Assembly: GCF_009687885.1 (NCBI RefSeq)
Contig: NZ_BLAF01000019.1
Coordinates: 62,001-126,000 of the forward strand
Direction: 5' to 3'
Source: Acrocarpospora pleiomorpha
GTDB taxonomy: Bacteria > Actinomycetota > Actinomycetes > Streptosporangiales > Streptosporangiaceae
DNA length: 64,000 nt
Positions 43,229-51,701 of this stretch are shown piece after piece. Both the position numbers and the translations under genes were made by a program. Within the stretch, counting starts at the first letter, position 1; each line of letters opens with the position of its first letter. Under the pieces are notes generated by a model. That model did no database searches. It saw nothing but the letters and a program-made list of their open reading frames with translations, and was not told the DNA's origin.

Positions 43229-44408
43229 CGGGAAGGTCACGCGGCCCTGCCCCGAACGCGTCCGCCGCAACCTGCGCGAACCACCCCACTCCGGGCAACA
43301 GCAGGAACCAGCCCGCGCATGCCCACCCCAGATGCACGTGCTGCACGGCGTTCGCGAAAGCGGCCACCCCGTCCGCGACCAGCCCGTCCCCCCGCTCGTA
43401 CCGCATCCGCCGCAGCCGTCCCGGATGCCCTTCGGCGGCGGCCACCCGCAACGCCACCGGCTTCCGCCGGACCAGCCACCGCGCCAGCGCGCCGCACTCC
43501 CCGCAGGTCTCCGCCAGGTACACCACCGCCGAAGGCATTCCCGGGTACGGCCGGAGCCCGGGCACCCAAGCCCGCACCCCGTCATGCGATCGCCCGAACC
43601 GGGCTCGCAGCTGGTTGCCCTCGTGCCAGGCCGCGAGCCCCGCTCCGTACGCGAACGCGGTGGCCGCACCGGCCAGGAACCGCACGTCCACGACGGCGAG
43701 GATGAGGTAGCTCACCACGATGGACGCCTGCATCGGATTCCGGACATAAGCGTAAGGGCCGCTGGTGACCAGTCGTTCGGGGGGATCGAAGGGCAGGGGC
43801 GTACCGGATCCGGCGACGGCGAACTCGCGGACGGCCGCCACGCCGAGCAGGCAGGGCGGGGCGAGCACCTGAACGAGCAGGCTGATCGCCCACGCGGGCT
43901 GGGACCAGGCTCCGGTGATCGCGAGGGGAAGCCCGAGCATGACCGCGCCCGCCAGCAGGACCTGAGCCGCCACCCGGACCCGGAGCCGGGTCCCGGCCAC
44001 CGTCCAGCGTGCGAGGAGCAGCCCCGGCACGAGGGCGACGAGAATGGCCACCGTCTCCCCGTAAAGCCAGGTGGCGTGCACGGTGACCACCGGACCGGCC
44101 TGCGGCATGAACGCGAGATCGATCCAGGCCAGGATTCCCACCACCAGCGGCAGCGGATGGCCCAAACCGATATGCGCGGGTATGGCGCCCCACAGCACCG
44201 CCCAGGCGATGAGCAGCTCGACCGGCAGTCCCCCTCCGGGGAACGACCACCAGCCGACCTCGACGGCGACGGCGTTCACCACGGTGAGCGCCACCAGGTT
44301 CCAGACGGTGGAGAGGATGATCGCGGCGATTTCCCGGCCCGCGGGCCTGACCACCAGCAGCGTGATCCAGAAGACGACGATCGGAGCGAACGTCAGCACG
44401 GCGATCAT
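43215..44408 (-). CDS. Membrane protein: isoprenylcysteine-methyltransferase-like domain plus DCC-type domain
   Basis: This 397-aa protein has about eight predicted membrane helices in the first 270 residues. It includes the ICMT/phospholipid-methyltransferase motif ERLVTSGPYAYVRNPMQ near residue 205. The C-terminal part (about 290-390) resembles DCC thiol-disulfide oxidoreductases (DUF393): a Cys pair in ETCGECGALARWL, then LVADGVAAFANAV and a final hydrophobic segment. The fusion suggests membrane-linked methylation or redox chemistry; no substrate is known. The ATG at 44408 overlaps the upstream gene stop (ATGA), so the two are co-expressed. Confidence 0.75.
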   Translation of the reverse strand: MIAVLTFAPIVVFWITLLVVRPAGREIAAIILSTVWNLVALTVVNAVAVEVGWWSFPGGGLPVELLIAWAVLWGAIPAHIGLGHPLPLVVGILAWIDLAFMPQAGPVVTVHATWLYGETVAILVALVPGLLLARWTVAGTRLRVRVAAQVLLAGAVMLGLPLAITGAWSQPAWAISLLVQVLAPPCLLGVAAVREFAVAGSGTPLPFDPPERLVTSGPYAYVRNPMQASIVVSYLILAVVDVRFLAGAATAFAYGAGLAAWHEGNQLRARFGRSHDGVRAWVPGLRPYPGMPSAVVYLAETCGECGALARWLVRRKPVALRVAAAEGHPGRLRRMRYERGDGLVADGVAAFANAVQHVHLGWACAGWFLLLPGVGWFAQVAADAFGAGPRDLPVREE

Positions 44409-45262
44409 GACGCGAACGTTTTCGCCAGATACGTGGCGGCCTCGGCCACCGCGTAACGCTGCAGCGGCCCGAAATACCAGCTCGGATCGAAGGTCCGCCG
44501 ATACCGGATGGTCACGTCCAGCCGCGACGGCGTCCACCGGAACTCGGCCTCGCGAAGATCGAGCCAGCGGGCGACCGTGGTGTCGGACACGGCCCCGAAC
44601 ACCACCATGCCGGGCCCCCGGCGAATCACCCGCAACTCCAGCGAACGCGGTTCGAGCGGCGCCCCGATCCCCAGCGACCGGCGCGGCGTGAACTCGACCA
44701 AACGGCTGTCGCCCACATCCAGCCCGCTCCCGGTCGCGCGCACCGGCTTCGGAAAGCCGAGCGCCAGGAATCGCGACTCGACCGGCCCGAACCGCGGCTC
44801 GCCCTCCAGCGCCGTCTCCACATCCCCCAGGGCCGGGACGCTGACGGTGACCTCGTTCGCCCGGGGCATCGACCCGGCCGCCGTGCCCTCCAGCGCGGCG
44901 ACCAGGATCAGCGGCGCGACCAGCAGGTGCCTGCCGCGCCGGTCGGCGTGGTCCACCGCCAGGCCGATCACCAGCCCGACCAGGTAGAACAGCGGCGCCG
45001 CCATGAGCAGGCAGACGATCCCCTCGCGCAGCAGCGGCCCGGCCACGGCCAGCCCGATGGTGATGGTGACCATGATCAGGCCGGTGGCGGTGCGCGGGCG
45101 GGCGGCGAGCACGACCGTGATCGCGATGAGGCCGGGGATGCCGATGTAGAACAGCGCGGTCTGCTGCACGCCCCCGGCGTGCAACGTCACGTAGAGCAGG
45201 TACGCGGCGAACAGCCCGGCCAGCACGGCGGCCAGCGTCCGGCGCGCGGACACACGCCCCAT
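44405..45262 (-). CDS. Membrane protein with four helices and a C-terminal SRPBCC-like domain
   Basis: This 285-aa protein has four hydrophobic helices in residues about 8-125 (for example TALFYIGIPGLIAITVVLA and GIVCLLMAAPLFYLVGLVIGLAV). A soluble domain from about residue 135 to 285 follows, with the alternating strands and long last helix of START/SRPBCC lipid-binding folds (final helix RYAVAEAATYLAKTFAS). I do not recognise a named function. It overlaps the downstream ICMT/DCC gene and is divergent from a tetR gene across a perfect 18-bp palindrome, so the pair is probably TetR-controlled. Confidence 0.7.
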   Translation of the reverse strand: MGRVSARRTLAAVLAGLFAAYLLYVTLHAGGVQQTALFYIGIPGLIAITVVLAARPRTATGLIMVTITIGLAVAGPLLREGIVCLLMAAPLFYLVGLVIGLAVDHADRRGRHLLVAPLILVAALEGTAAGSMPRANEVTVSVPALGDVETALEGEPRFGPVESRFLALGFPKPVRATGSGLDVGDSRLVEFTPRRSLGIGAPLEPRSLELRVIRRGPGMVVFGAVSDTTVARWLDLREAEFRWTPSRLDVTIRYRRTFDPSWYFGPLQRYAVAEAATYLAKTFAS

Positions 45263-45277
45263 TTATCCTCCAAGTGA

Positions 45278-45295
45278 TTTAATCAAGTGATTAAA
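45278..45295. promoter_or_regulatory. 18-bp palindromic operator
   Basis: TTTAATCAAGTGATTAAA has perfect 8-bp arms with a 2-bp spacer and is strikingly AT-rich for this genome. It sits between the membrane-protein operon (start 45262) and the tetR gene (start 45340), the normal place of an operator controlling both directions. Confidence 0.75.
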
Positions 45296-45339
45296 CCGTA
45301 TGATGAGAGGGAGGGAGTCTGTCAAGCGGAGGCAAAACG

Positions 45340-45969
45340 TTGGCAGGAAAACAGCAGGCGGGCGCCGAGACCCGGGATCGGCTGATCAAGGCGGCAGGCG
45401 AGTCGCTGCTGGCGGAGGGTTACGCGGGCACCAGCGCCCGGACCATCGCCCGCTTGGCGGGGGTGAACTCCGCCCTGGTCTTCTACCATTTCGGCGGAGT
45501 CGACCCGCTGCTGCTGGCCGCTCTGGACCGCGCGACCGACCAGCGCATGACCACCTACCGGGAGGCGGTAGCGTCGGCGCGGAACCTGGAGGAACTGGTG
45601 GAGGTGGCCACCCAGATCTATCGCACCGACCTCGCGGAGGGCCACATCACGGTCTTCTCCGAGCTGGTCGGCGCCAGCATCGCCCGTCCCGAGCTGCGCG
45701 AGGAGATCGTCAAACGCTCCGAGCCGTGGATCGACTTCGTCGAGGAGACCCTCGACCGGGTGATCGGGGGTTCCGCGCTCGCGAAACTGCTGCCGCCGCG
45801 CGACCTGGCGTACGCGGCGATCACCTTCTACCTGGGGGTCAACCTGTTCACCCACTTGGACGCCGACCGGTCCCGGACCGAGGCGCTGTTCAGCCTGGCC
45901 GCCCGGGTGGCGCCGCGGGCCCGGCTGCTGACCCTGCGGCTGCCGCGCCGGGGTGGTCGCGATGCGTGA
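45340..45969 (+). CDS. TetR/AcrR family regulator
   Basis: This 209-aa regulator has a helix-turn-helix at about residues 10-55 (ETRDRLIKAAGESLLAEGYAGTSARTIARLAGVNSALVFYHFGGV). The ligand domain is of the TetR_C_13-like type. A TTG at 45340 is used because GCGGAGG lies 7 nt upstream and no ATG or GTG fits. It overlaps a downstream alpha/beta hydrolase by 8 nt (ATGCGTGA). An 18-bp palindrome upstream is its likely binding site, so targets should be this operon and the divergent membrane-protein pair. Confidence 0.87.
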   Translation: MAGKQQAGAETRDRLIKAAGESLLAEGYAGTSARTIARLAGVNSALVFYHFGGVDPLLLAALDRATDQRMTTYREAVASARNLEELVEVATQIYRTDLAEGHITVFSELVGASIARPELREEIVKRSEPWIDFVEETLDRVIGGSALAKLLPPRDLAYAAITFYLGVNLFTHLDADRSRTEALFSLAARVAPRARLLTLRLPRRGGRDA

Positions 45970-46573
45970 GCCCGTCGTTCACGTCACCCCTGCCCGGGGC
46001 GCGGTCAAAGCGGTGGCGCTGGTGTTGCACGGCGGGCAGGAGGTCGGGCGCATGGCGACCAGCGCGCGGCAGCTCGCGGTGCTTCGGATGATCCCGTTCG
46101 CCTGGGCGCTGACCTGGGCGGGCGCCGATCACGGGCTGGCGGTCTGGCGGGCGCGCTACCGGGTGCGCGGCTGGAACGGCGACGACGCCTCACCGGTGGC
46201 CGACATCGTCGAGGTGCTGGACAGGCTGCGGCGGGCGCACGACGTGCCCGTCATCCTGGTCGGCCACTCCATGGGCGGCCGTACGGCGCTGCGCGTGGCC
46301 GGCGACCCGAACGTGGTCGGCGTGGCCGCGCTGGCTCCCTGGGTGCCGATCGGCGAACCCGTCGCCCAGCTGGCCGGACGCCGCGTGCTCCTCGTGCACG
46401 GATCGGCCGACCGGATCACGAAGCCCGGCGAGACCCACGCCTACGCCCGGCGCGCCCGCGAGGTCGCCACCGAGGTCCGGATGGTGGACATTCCCGGCGA
46501 AGGCCACGGGATGCTTCACCAGCCCAGGCTCTGGCACCGCCTGACCAGCGAATTCGCCCTGTCCCTGTTCTAG
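45962..46573 (+). CDS. Alpha/beta hydrolase
   Basis: This 203-aa compact alpha/beta hydrolase has oxyanion region VLHGGQEVG near residue 22, nucleophile Ser in VGHSMGGRTAL near 99, acid in VHGSADRIT, and His in GEGHGMLHQP. There is no lid insertion or signal peptide, so it is a cytoplasmic esterase or lipase of unknown substrate. It is co-transcribed with the TetR gene. Its TAG stop shares CTAG with the convergent PHP gene. The ATG at 45962 is used, with a GTG at 45953 possible. Confidence 0.85.
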   Translation: MREPVVHVTPARGAVKAVALVLHGGQEVGRMATSARQLAVLRMIPFAWALTWAGADHGLAVWRARYRVRGWNGDDASPVADIVEVLDRLRRAHDVPVILVGHSMGGRTALRVAGDPNVVGVAALAPWVPIGEPVAQLAGRRVLLVHGSADRITKPGETHAYARRAREVATEVRMVDIPGEGHGMLHQPRLWHRLTSEFALSLF

Positions 46574-47421
46574 GCGGGTTCGGTGATCGGGGTGCGGGCC
46601 GAGGTACTCGCGAGCAGGCGTTCGTACTGGTCCGGGCTGGTCGTCTCGCAGCCGAGGCGGTGGCCGGTCAGGTCGCCGTGGTCGTCGCTGGCGCCGGTGA
46701 CGATCAGGTCCAGGTCGGCGGCGAGGGCGCGGAGTTCGGCGCGGGCCTCGGGGGTGTGGTCGCGATGGTCGATCTCGATCCCGGCCAGACCGGCGTCGGC
46801 CAGCTCGGCGATCCAGTCGGCGGGCACGGTACGGCCGCGCTTGGCGGCGCGCGGGTGCGCGAGGACCGCCGCTCCCCCGGCGGCGAGCGTGAGCCGCACG
46901 GCGCGGACGGGATCGAGGGCGTAGCGGGAGACGTGGGCACGCCCGCCCGAGCCGATCCAGGCGGGGGTGAACGCCTCCGCGACGGTAGCGACGGCGCCGA
47001 CCGCCAGCATGGCGCGGGCGATGTGCGGGCGGCCGATCACGCCGCCGGCGGCGATGGCCGCGACCATCTCGAGCGTGATCGGCACGCCGAGCTCGGCGAT
47101 CCTGGCCACCATGGCGGCAGCCCGGTCGTCGCGGGCGGAGCGGATCAGCTCCAGTTCGGCCGCCAGCTCGGGATGGCCGGGGTCGAACAGGTAGGCCAGC
47201 ATGTGGATGCTCATCCCGTCCCGGCGGCACGACAGCTCCATGCCGGGAACCAGAGTCAGCCCGTCGGGCAGGGCCTCGATCGCCTCCCGGTGACCGGCGA
47301 CGCCGTCATGGTCGGTAAGGGCCAGGACATCCAGCCCAGCGGCGCGGGCACGGCGGACCACCTCGGCGGGACGCTCCGTCCCGTCCGAGGCGGTGCTGTG
47401 GGCGTGCAGATCGATCCGCAC
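46570..47421 (-). CDS. PHP-domain phosphoesterase (YciV/RNase AM-like)
   Basis: This 283-aa PHP hydrolase has metal-binding motifs in order: DLHAHSTASDG at residues 4-14, LTDHDGVAG near 35, ELSCR with the Glu near 63, RPHIARAM near 130, AHPRAAKRG near 190, and SDDHGDLTG near 252. This is the layout of YciV/TrpH-type enzymes, which act on 3',5'-nucleoside bisphosphates or trim short RNA ends. The start is a GTG one nucleotide after the Lsr2-paralogue stop, so the two genes form a unit. Confidence 0.88.
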   Translation of the reverse strand: MRIDLHAHSTASDGTERPAEVVRRARAAGLDVLALTDHDGVAGHREAIEALPDGLTLVPGMELSCRRDGMSIHMLAYLFDPGHPELAAELELIRSARDDRAAAMVARIAELGVPITLEMVAAIAAGGVIGRPHIARAMLAVGAVATVAEAFTPAWIGSGGRAHVSRYALDPVRAVRLTLAAGGAAVLAHPRAAKRGRTVPADWIAELADAGLAGIEIDHRDHTPEARAELRALAADLDLIVTGASDDHGDLTGHRLGCETTSPDQYERLLASTSARTPITEPA

Positions 47422-47422
47422 G

Positions 47423-47779
47423 TCAGTCGTCCTCGGGCTCCGGGTGAGCCGCGAGGAACTTGTCGATCACCTCTTCCGGGGGCGTGCCCCGGGTGGGCAC
47501 GTCGATGCCCTGCTCGCGGGCCCACGCCCGGACATCGCTGTTGGTGTGCCCGCGCAACCGCGACGGCTCGACCGCCTTCCGCGCCCTGGTCGCCTGCTTG
47601 ACCTCGCGGCCCCGCTCCAGTGCCAGCTCGATCAGGCTGACCGCCTCGGCCAGCCGCGCGCTGTTCGCCTCCGACAGATCGATCGCGAACGTGCGCTGCA
47701 GGAGCTGGAACTCCCGCCGGACCACATCCTCGCCTTCGGACTGATCGAGATCATCAATCAGGATGACCTTCTCCGCCAC
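47423..47779 (-). CDS. Lsr2-family nucleoid-associated protein (paralogue)
   Basis: This 118-aa Lsr2 homologue has an N-terminal dimerisation domain (MAEKVILIDDLDQSEGEDVV, TFAIDLSEANSARL) and a C-terminal DNA-binding domain (HTNSDVRAWAREQGIDVPTRGTPPEEVIDKFLAAH). Lsr2 silences AT-rich and foreign DNA in actinobacteria. The usual minor-groove AT-hook-like Arg-Gly-Arg reads Arg-Gly-Thr here, so DNA preference may differ from housekeeping Lsr2. It is followed one base later by a PHP phosphoesterase gene. Confidence 0.87.
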   Translation of the reverse strand: MAEKVILIDDLDQSEGEDVVRREFQLLQRTFAIDLSEANSARLAEAVSLIELALERGREVKQATRARKAVEPSRLRGHTNSDVRAWAREQGIDVPTRGTPPEEVIDKFLAAHPEPEDD

Positions 47780-47828
47780 GCGCTCTCCCCCAACCAGACG
47801 TCATGTGCCCGGCAATCGTACTGGGGTT

Positions 47829-48920
47829 CTAGGAGATCGATTGCCACCAGCCGTCAACCAGCGGCGGCTGGTCGACCGCGACGCGCTCTCCGGGTTTGGG
47901 TACGGCCAGCCGTACGCCCCTGGCCTTGGCTTCGCGCCAGAGCCGGTCGACCGGCTCGCCCCAGGGGTGGAAGGCCAGGACGAACGTGCACCAGTGCACC
48001 GGGATCAGGAGTTTCGCCCGCAGGTCGAGATGGGCGGCGATGGCCTCTTCCGGAGTCATGTGAATGTCGGGCCAGCTCGGGCTGTACGCACCGATCTGGA
48101 TGAGCGCGAGATCGAACGGGCCGTGCTTCTCGCCGATGTCGGCGTAGCCGGGGAAATAGCCGGAGTCCCCGGTGTAGAAGACGCGGCGGGTCGCGCCGGA
48201 GATCACCCAGGAGCCCCAGAGGGTGCCGTTGCGGCGGAGCCCGCGGCCGGAGAAGTGGCGGGCCTCGGTGACGGTGAGGCGCAGGCCCGCGATGGTGACC
48301 GACTCGTTCCAGTCGAGTTCGACGATCCGGAACGACGGCACGCCCCAGCGCTCCAGGTGGGCGCCGACGCCGAGGGGGACCAGGAAGGGGGCGGACTGCA
48401 GGCCGACCAGGGCGCGGATGGTGTGCATGTCGAGGTGGTCGTAGTGGTCGTGGGAGATCACGATCGCGTCGACCTGGGGGAGGGTGTCGAGGCGGGCCGG
48501 GGGCTCGTGCAGGCGGCGAGGCCCGAGATTCGTGGCCGGGGAGCAGCGGTCGCTCCACATCGGGTCGAACAGGACCCGGCGGCCCTCGATTTCGATCAGG
48601 GTGGACGCGTGGCCGTACCAGATGATGTCAAGGCTGCTCAAGGGCTTGACGGAGGGGGTCACCAGCGGGATCGGGCCGTGGGGTTTGCGCTGCTGGCGGC
48701 CTTCCATGAGGTCGCGCATGATGGGTTTGGTCTCGCCGGCGGGCGGCACTGTCGTGGGGTCCGAGTTGCGGAACGCCGTACCGTCGAATTGGGGCGAACG
48801 ACGCACCCGTTCGGCTCGTTCCCCGGCGGGTTTCGCGCCCAGCGCGGCGGGAATGTCCCGCATCGCCCAAGCGGCCCCCGCCGCCACCAATCCCGCTGCC
48901 AACCACCCCGATTTGCGCAT
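47829..48920 (-). CDS. MBL-fold metallohydrolase (NAPE-PLD/UlaG-like)
   Basis: This 363-aa metallo-beta-lactamase-fold enzyme has the zinc motif SHDHYDHLD near residue 160, later His in ARHFSGRG near 222, Asp in YTGDSGYFPGY near 250, and His in PVHWCTFVLAFHPW near 310. The region WYGHASTLIEIEGRRVLFDPMW is typical of the NAPE-hydrolysing phospholipase D-like group. The N-terminus (SGWLAAGLVAAGAAWAM) is a signal or membrane anchor, so it probably acts at the membrane or outside. It is followed on the same strand by nothing coupled. Confidence 0.87.
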   Translation of the reverse strand: MRKSGWLAAGLVAAGAAWAMRDIPAALGAKPAGERAERVRRSPQFDGTAFRNSDPTTVPPAGETKPIMRDLMEGRQQRKPHGPIPLVTPSVKPLSSLDIIWYGHASTLIEIEGRRVLFDPMWSDRCSPATNLGPRRLHEPPARLDTLPQVDAIVISHDHYDHLDMHTIRALVGLQSAPFLVPLGVGAHLERWGVPSFRIVELDWNESVTIAGLRLTVTEARHFSGRGLRRNGTLWGSWVISGATRRVFYTGDSGYFPGYADIGEKHGPFDLALIQIGAYSPSWPDIHMTPEEAIAAHLDLRAKLLIPVHWCTFVLAFHPWGEPVDRLWREAKARGVRLAVPKPGERVAVDQPPLVDGWWQSIS

Positions 48921-48933
48921 ACCAAAGATGGTG

Positions 48934-49869
48934 TCACAAGGAGAGGGTCACGGTGATGGGGGCATGGTCGGAATCCGGCGTGTCGCGGCGCGCCGACGGG
49001 AGGTCGCCGACGGAGGGCAGGCCGTGGTCGATGATCGAGCGCACCGCCTGGACTTTGCCGAGCAGGGCGCGGCTGATCAGGATGTGGTCGATCAGTTCGC
49101 GGCGGCCGTGGTAGACCCGGGAGAAGCGTTCCGGCTCGGGGATGCGCGGCGCGAGATTCCACAGCCGCCAGGGGTCGCCGCGATCCGGCACTCGCTCGCC
49201 CGGCGTGCCGATCTCCGAACCCGGCGGGCCCAGCAGGATCTGTGTGGTGGCGGCTTCGGGCTCGTCGTTCAGGTCGCCCAGGACGATCAGTGGGCGGCTC
49301 GTGCCCTGGCCGTCCAGGATCTGGTCGGCCAGGCCGCGTAACGTGACGGCTTCCGCGGTGCGGCGCATCAGGGCGTACGCGCCGATGCGGGCGCGTTCGC
49401 CCTCGTCCCGGGGGCTGAACCGGCCGCCGGGGAAGGAGAGGAGTTTGGACTTGAGGTGGGCGGCGACCAGGGTCAGGTCGGCGCCGGCCTGGACGGCGAG
49501 GAAGCCGCGGCTGGTGTTGTTCACGGTGCCGCCGCCGTCGGTGCTCTGGACGGCTTGGAGTGGGCGCGGGAACGTGGTGACGTCGTGCAGGACGGTCAGG
49601 GGGAGCCTGCTGATGAAGCCGACCCGGATGCCGCGGGCGTCGGGGTGCTGGGAGAGTTCGACGTGCCACTCCCCTTCGAGCAGGCCGACCAGGTCCAGCA
49701 GCGCCTCCGGCTCGCCGACCTCCTGCACGCCCAGCACGTCAGGACCGATCTGCGTGATCGTCCCGGCGAGCGCTTTGAGTTTCGCCTCGTACGCGGCCTC
49801 GTCCCGGGGCCCGAACTCCCCGCCCGCCCGGTAGAGGTTCTCCAGATTCCACGTGCCGACCACGACCAT
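48934..49869 (-). CDS. Endonuclease/exonuclease/phosphatase family protein
   Basis: This 311-aa EEP-fold enzyme has conserved pieces in order: GTWNLENLY near residue 5, QEVGEPEALLDL near 46 with the metal Glu, AAHLKSKLL with the His, VLGDLNDEPEA near 186, and SDHAPITVTL at the C-terminus with the catalytic Asp-His. Relatives cut DNA, RNA or phosphoesters. There is no signal peptide. The ATG at 49869 is preferred. It lies 13 bp upstream of the MBL hydrolase start, so both likely share a transcript. Confidence 0.87.
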   Translation of the reverse strand: MVVVGTWNLENLYRAGGEFGPRDEAAYEAKLKALAGTITQIGPDVLGVQEVGEPEALLDLVGLLEGEWHVELSQHPDARGIRVGFISRLPLTVLHDVTTFPRPLQAVQSTDGGGTVNNTSRGFLAVQAGADLTLVAAHLKSKLLSFPGGRFSPRDEGERARIGAYALMRRTAEAVTLRGLADQILDGQGTSRPLIVLGDLNDEPEAATTQILLGPPGSEIGTPGERVPDRGDPWRLWNLAPRIPEPERFSRVYHGRRELIDHILISRALLGKVQAVRSIIDHGLPSVGDLPSARRDTPDSDHAPITVTLSL

Positions 49870-49967
49870 GACCGCTCCCACCCCAGAGCAAATCCGGAAA
49901 TATCCAGCTTTCGTGGTCCCACTATGACGGCCTTCGCGCGGCCTGGCGACAGCTACAGTGCGATGCG

Positions 49968-50618
49968 ATGACGAATCACGAAATATCAGCCCAGTGGCTC
50001 CCTCACCCCGCCGCCCCCAACGGTGCTCTCAGCATCCCGGACACACCCGGCATCCCGGACGCCCCCAACGCCGCGGACACCTCCAAGGCCGCGGACATTC
50101 CCTACGAACCCGACGTGGCGGACGCCTCTGACGCCCCCGGCTCTTTCGACTTCCCCGCCCGCGCTTTCACCTGCGCCTGCGGCCTCGCGCTCCCCGACGA
50201 GACCTCCGCCGAACTCCACGCCATGGAGCTCAACCTCTGCACCGCCTGCTTCGGCACCACCCGCCAGGAACCGATCCCCGGCTACACCCGCCCCTGCACG
50301 GCCTGCGCCGCCACCGGCCGCCGCGGCCCCCAACTCGTCTGGGAACTCGCCCACGCCGAAGCCGAACGCGTCATCACGCTCCCCTTGATCCGCGCCCTCC
50401 TCCCCCACCGCCCCTTCCGCCTCTCCGAACTATCCGACCAGGTCCGCACCCACCTGGGCCTCCCCCCAGGCCGCCTCCCCGTCGGCCCCCGAGTCCGCGA
50501 CCTCCTCCTCCACCTCCAATCCCAAGGCGAACTAGCCCTCCTCTCCGCCCCCGCCCGCCTCCTCCAAGGCACCGACGTAGTCCTCTACGACGACCCTCAC
50601 TGGGTACGAACCGCCTGA
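49968..50618 (+). CDS. Hypothetical protein with zinc-ribbon-like cysteines and Asp/Ala/Pro repeats
   Basis: I do not recognise this 216-aa protein. Residues about 20-62 are low-complexity, built from short Pro-Asp-Ala/Asp-Thr/Ala-Asp repeats. The middle holds six cysteines in CAC (TCACG), CTACF and CTACAATG, arranged like one or two treble-clef/zinc-ribbon knuckles. The C-terminus (about 130-216) looks like a winged helix (FRLSELSDQVRTHLGLP, LLLHLQSQGELALL). It may therefore be a DNA- or RNA-binding protein. Codon use at the third position is normal for the genome. Confidence 0.6.
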   Translation: MTNHEISAQWLPHPAAPNGALSIPDTPGIPDAPNAADTSKAADIPYEPDVADASDAPGSFDFPARAFTCACGLALPDETSAELHAMELNLCTACFGTTRQEPIPGYTRPCTACAATGRRGPQLVWELAHAEAERVITLPLIRALLPHRPFRLSELSDQVRTHLGLPPGRLPVGPRVRDLLLHLQSQGELALLSAPARLLQGTDVVLYDDPHWVRTA

Positions 50619-50625
50619 TCTCCGC

Positions 50626-51234
50626 TCAGAGCTGGGGCGCGACTTCCAGATCCGCCCAGAGCACCTCAATGGGGAAGGAAGCGGTGATGTTCACGGCGAT
50701 GGGACCCATGTCACGGTGGGTCGTACCGATATGTGTGTACGGACTGTTCCGGCCCGCCAGCACATACCTATCGATCGAGACGGCCCCGATCTTGTCGAAG
50801 TCCACAATCCAGTAGTGCGCAATGCCGGCATCGGCGTAATCGCCCATCTTGTGCACACGATCACGGCGTGCCGACCAGGTTGAAAGCACCTCGACCACGA
50901 TGACCACGTGTTCGGCTGCGAGTTGCTCGAACTCGGGCAGGCAACGATGAAGGATCGCATCAGGCTTGCGTGCGGTGGGAGGCACGTCCCAGAGCAAGAC
51001 ATCTACTTCGGTGCTGGTCTCGTAGCATTCGTCCCGGCCTGAGCGGCGCATCTCGAAAATCGCTGCCTTCTCCAATGCCGAAGACAGCCGTGTTGCCACC
51101 TTCTGATGCTCTCGACTCCGTTGCTCACGCGGAACGACGAAGCCGTCCACGATCTCAAGATCACGCTGAATGTCTGCATCGATATCAAGGAACATGTCCC
51201 ATGTGATCGGCGCGTGCTGTGGTTCGTGCCACAC
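50626..51234 (-). CDS. Uma2-family putative restriction endonuclease
   Basis: This 202-aa DUF820/Uma2 protein is a PD-(D/E)XK-fold family that is abundant but poorly characterised in actinobacteria and cyanobacteria. The catalytic pattern is visible: Asp in ARKPDAILHR near residue 93 and the Glu-x-Leu/Ser core in VVIVVEVLSTWSARRDRVHKMGDY with Lys further on. YWIVDFDKIG is the following conserved strand. The N-terminus (EIVDGFVVPRE) also matches. Targets are unknown. It is divergent from a YjbR gene and convergent with the preceding one. Confidence 0.88.
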   Translation of the reverse strand: MWHEPQHAPITWDMFLDIDADIQRDLEIVDGFVVPREQRSREHQKVATRLSSALEKAAIFEMRRSGRDECYETSTEVDVLLWDVPPTARKPDAILHRCLPEFEQLAAEHVVIVVEVLSTWSARRDRVHKMGDYADAGIAHYWIVDFDKIGAVSIDRYVLAGRNSPYTHIGTTHRDMGPIAVNITASFPIEVLWADLEVAPQL

Positions 51235-51365
51235 CGTCCTACCTCCGTGGTCGACGTCCGCCGCCGCGCGATCCTATGCCAGCACCAGATACGGCTCCCG
51301 AGACAAGACCAAGCGGGGTGAGCTGGGGCGCGGAATTGTCGGTGGTGCTGGCTACGATCCCGGGC

Positions 51366-51701
51366 ATGGTGACAGTTGATCTGATCAGGGCGGTTGCGTT
51401 GGCGCTTCCCCGGACTACGGAGCATCTGACCCGGGATCGGGTGAAGTTCCGGGTGGGGTCGATCGTCTATGTGTCTGTTTCGCCGGATGAGACGTCGATG
51501 GGATTCGGGTTTCCCAAGGAGGAACGGGCGGCCCTGATCAAGGCCGAGCCGGAGAAGTTCTTTATGCCTCGGCCCTCTGATGAGCGTTATCGGTGGGTTC
51601 AGGCCTGGTTGGCGGCGTTGGACGAGGAGGAGACCCGCGAGCTGGTGATCGAGGCATGGCGGATGTGCGTGCCCAAGAAGATCTCGGCGTTGGTGCCCTG
51701 A
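51366..51701 (+). CDS. MmcQ/YjbR-family DNA-binding-fold protein
   Basis: This 111-aa CyaY-like/YjbR domain protein has typical parts TTEHLTRDRVKFRVGSIVYVSVSP, LGFPKEERAALI-like FGFPKEERAALI, and the C-terminal helix ELVIEAWRMCVPKKISA. Family members adopt a double-wing fold and may bind DNA; the biological role is unknown. The ATG at 51366 gives the standard length. It stands alone, divergent from the Uma2 gene, and no operator is obvious. Confidence 0.85.
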   Translation: MVTVDLIRAVALALPRTTEHLTRDRVKFRVGSIVYVSVSPDETSMGFGFPKEERAALIKAEPEKFFMPRPSDERYRWVQAWLAALDEEETRELVIEAWRMCVPKKISALVP

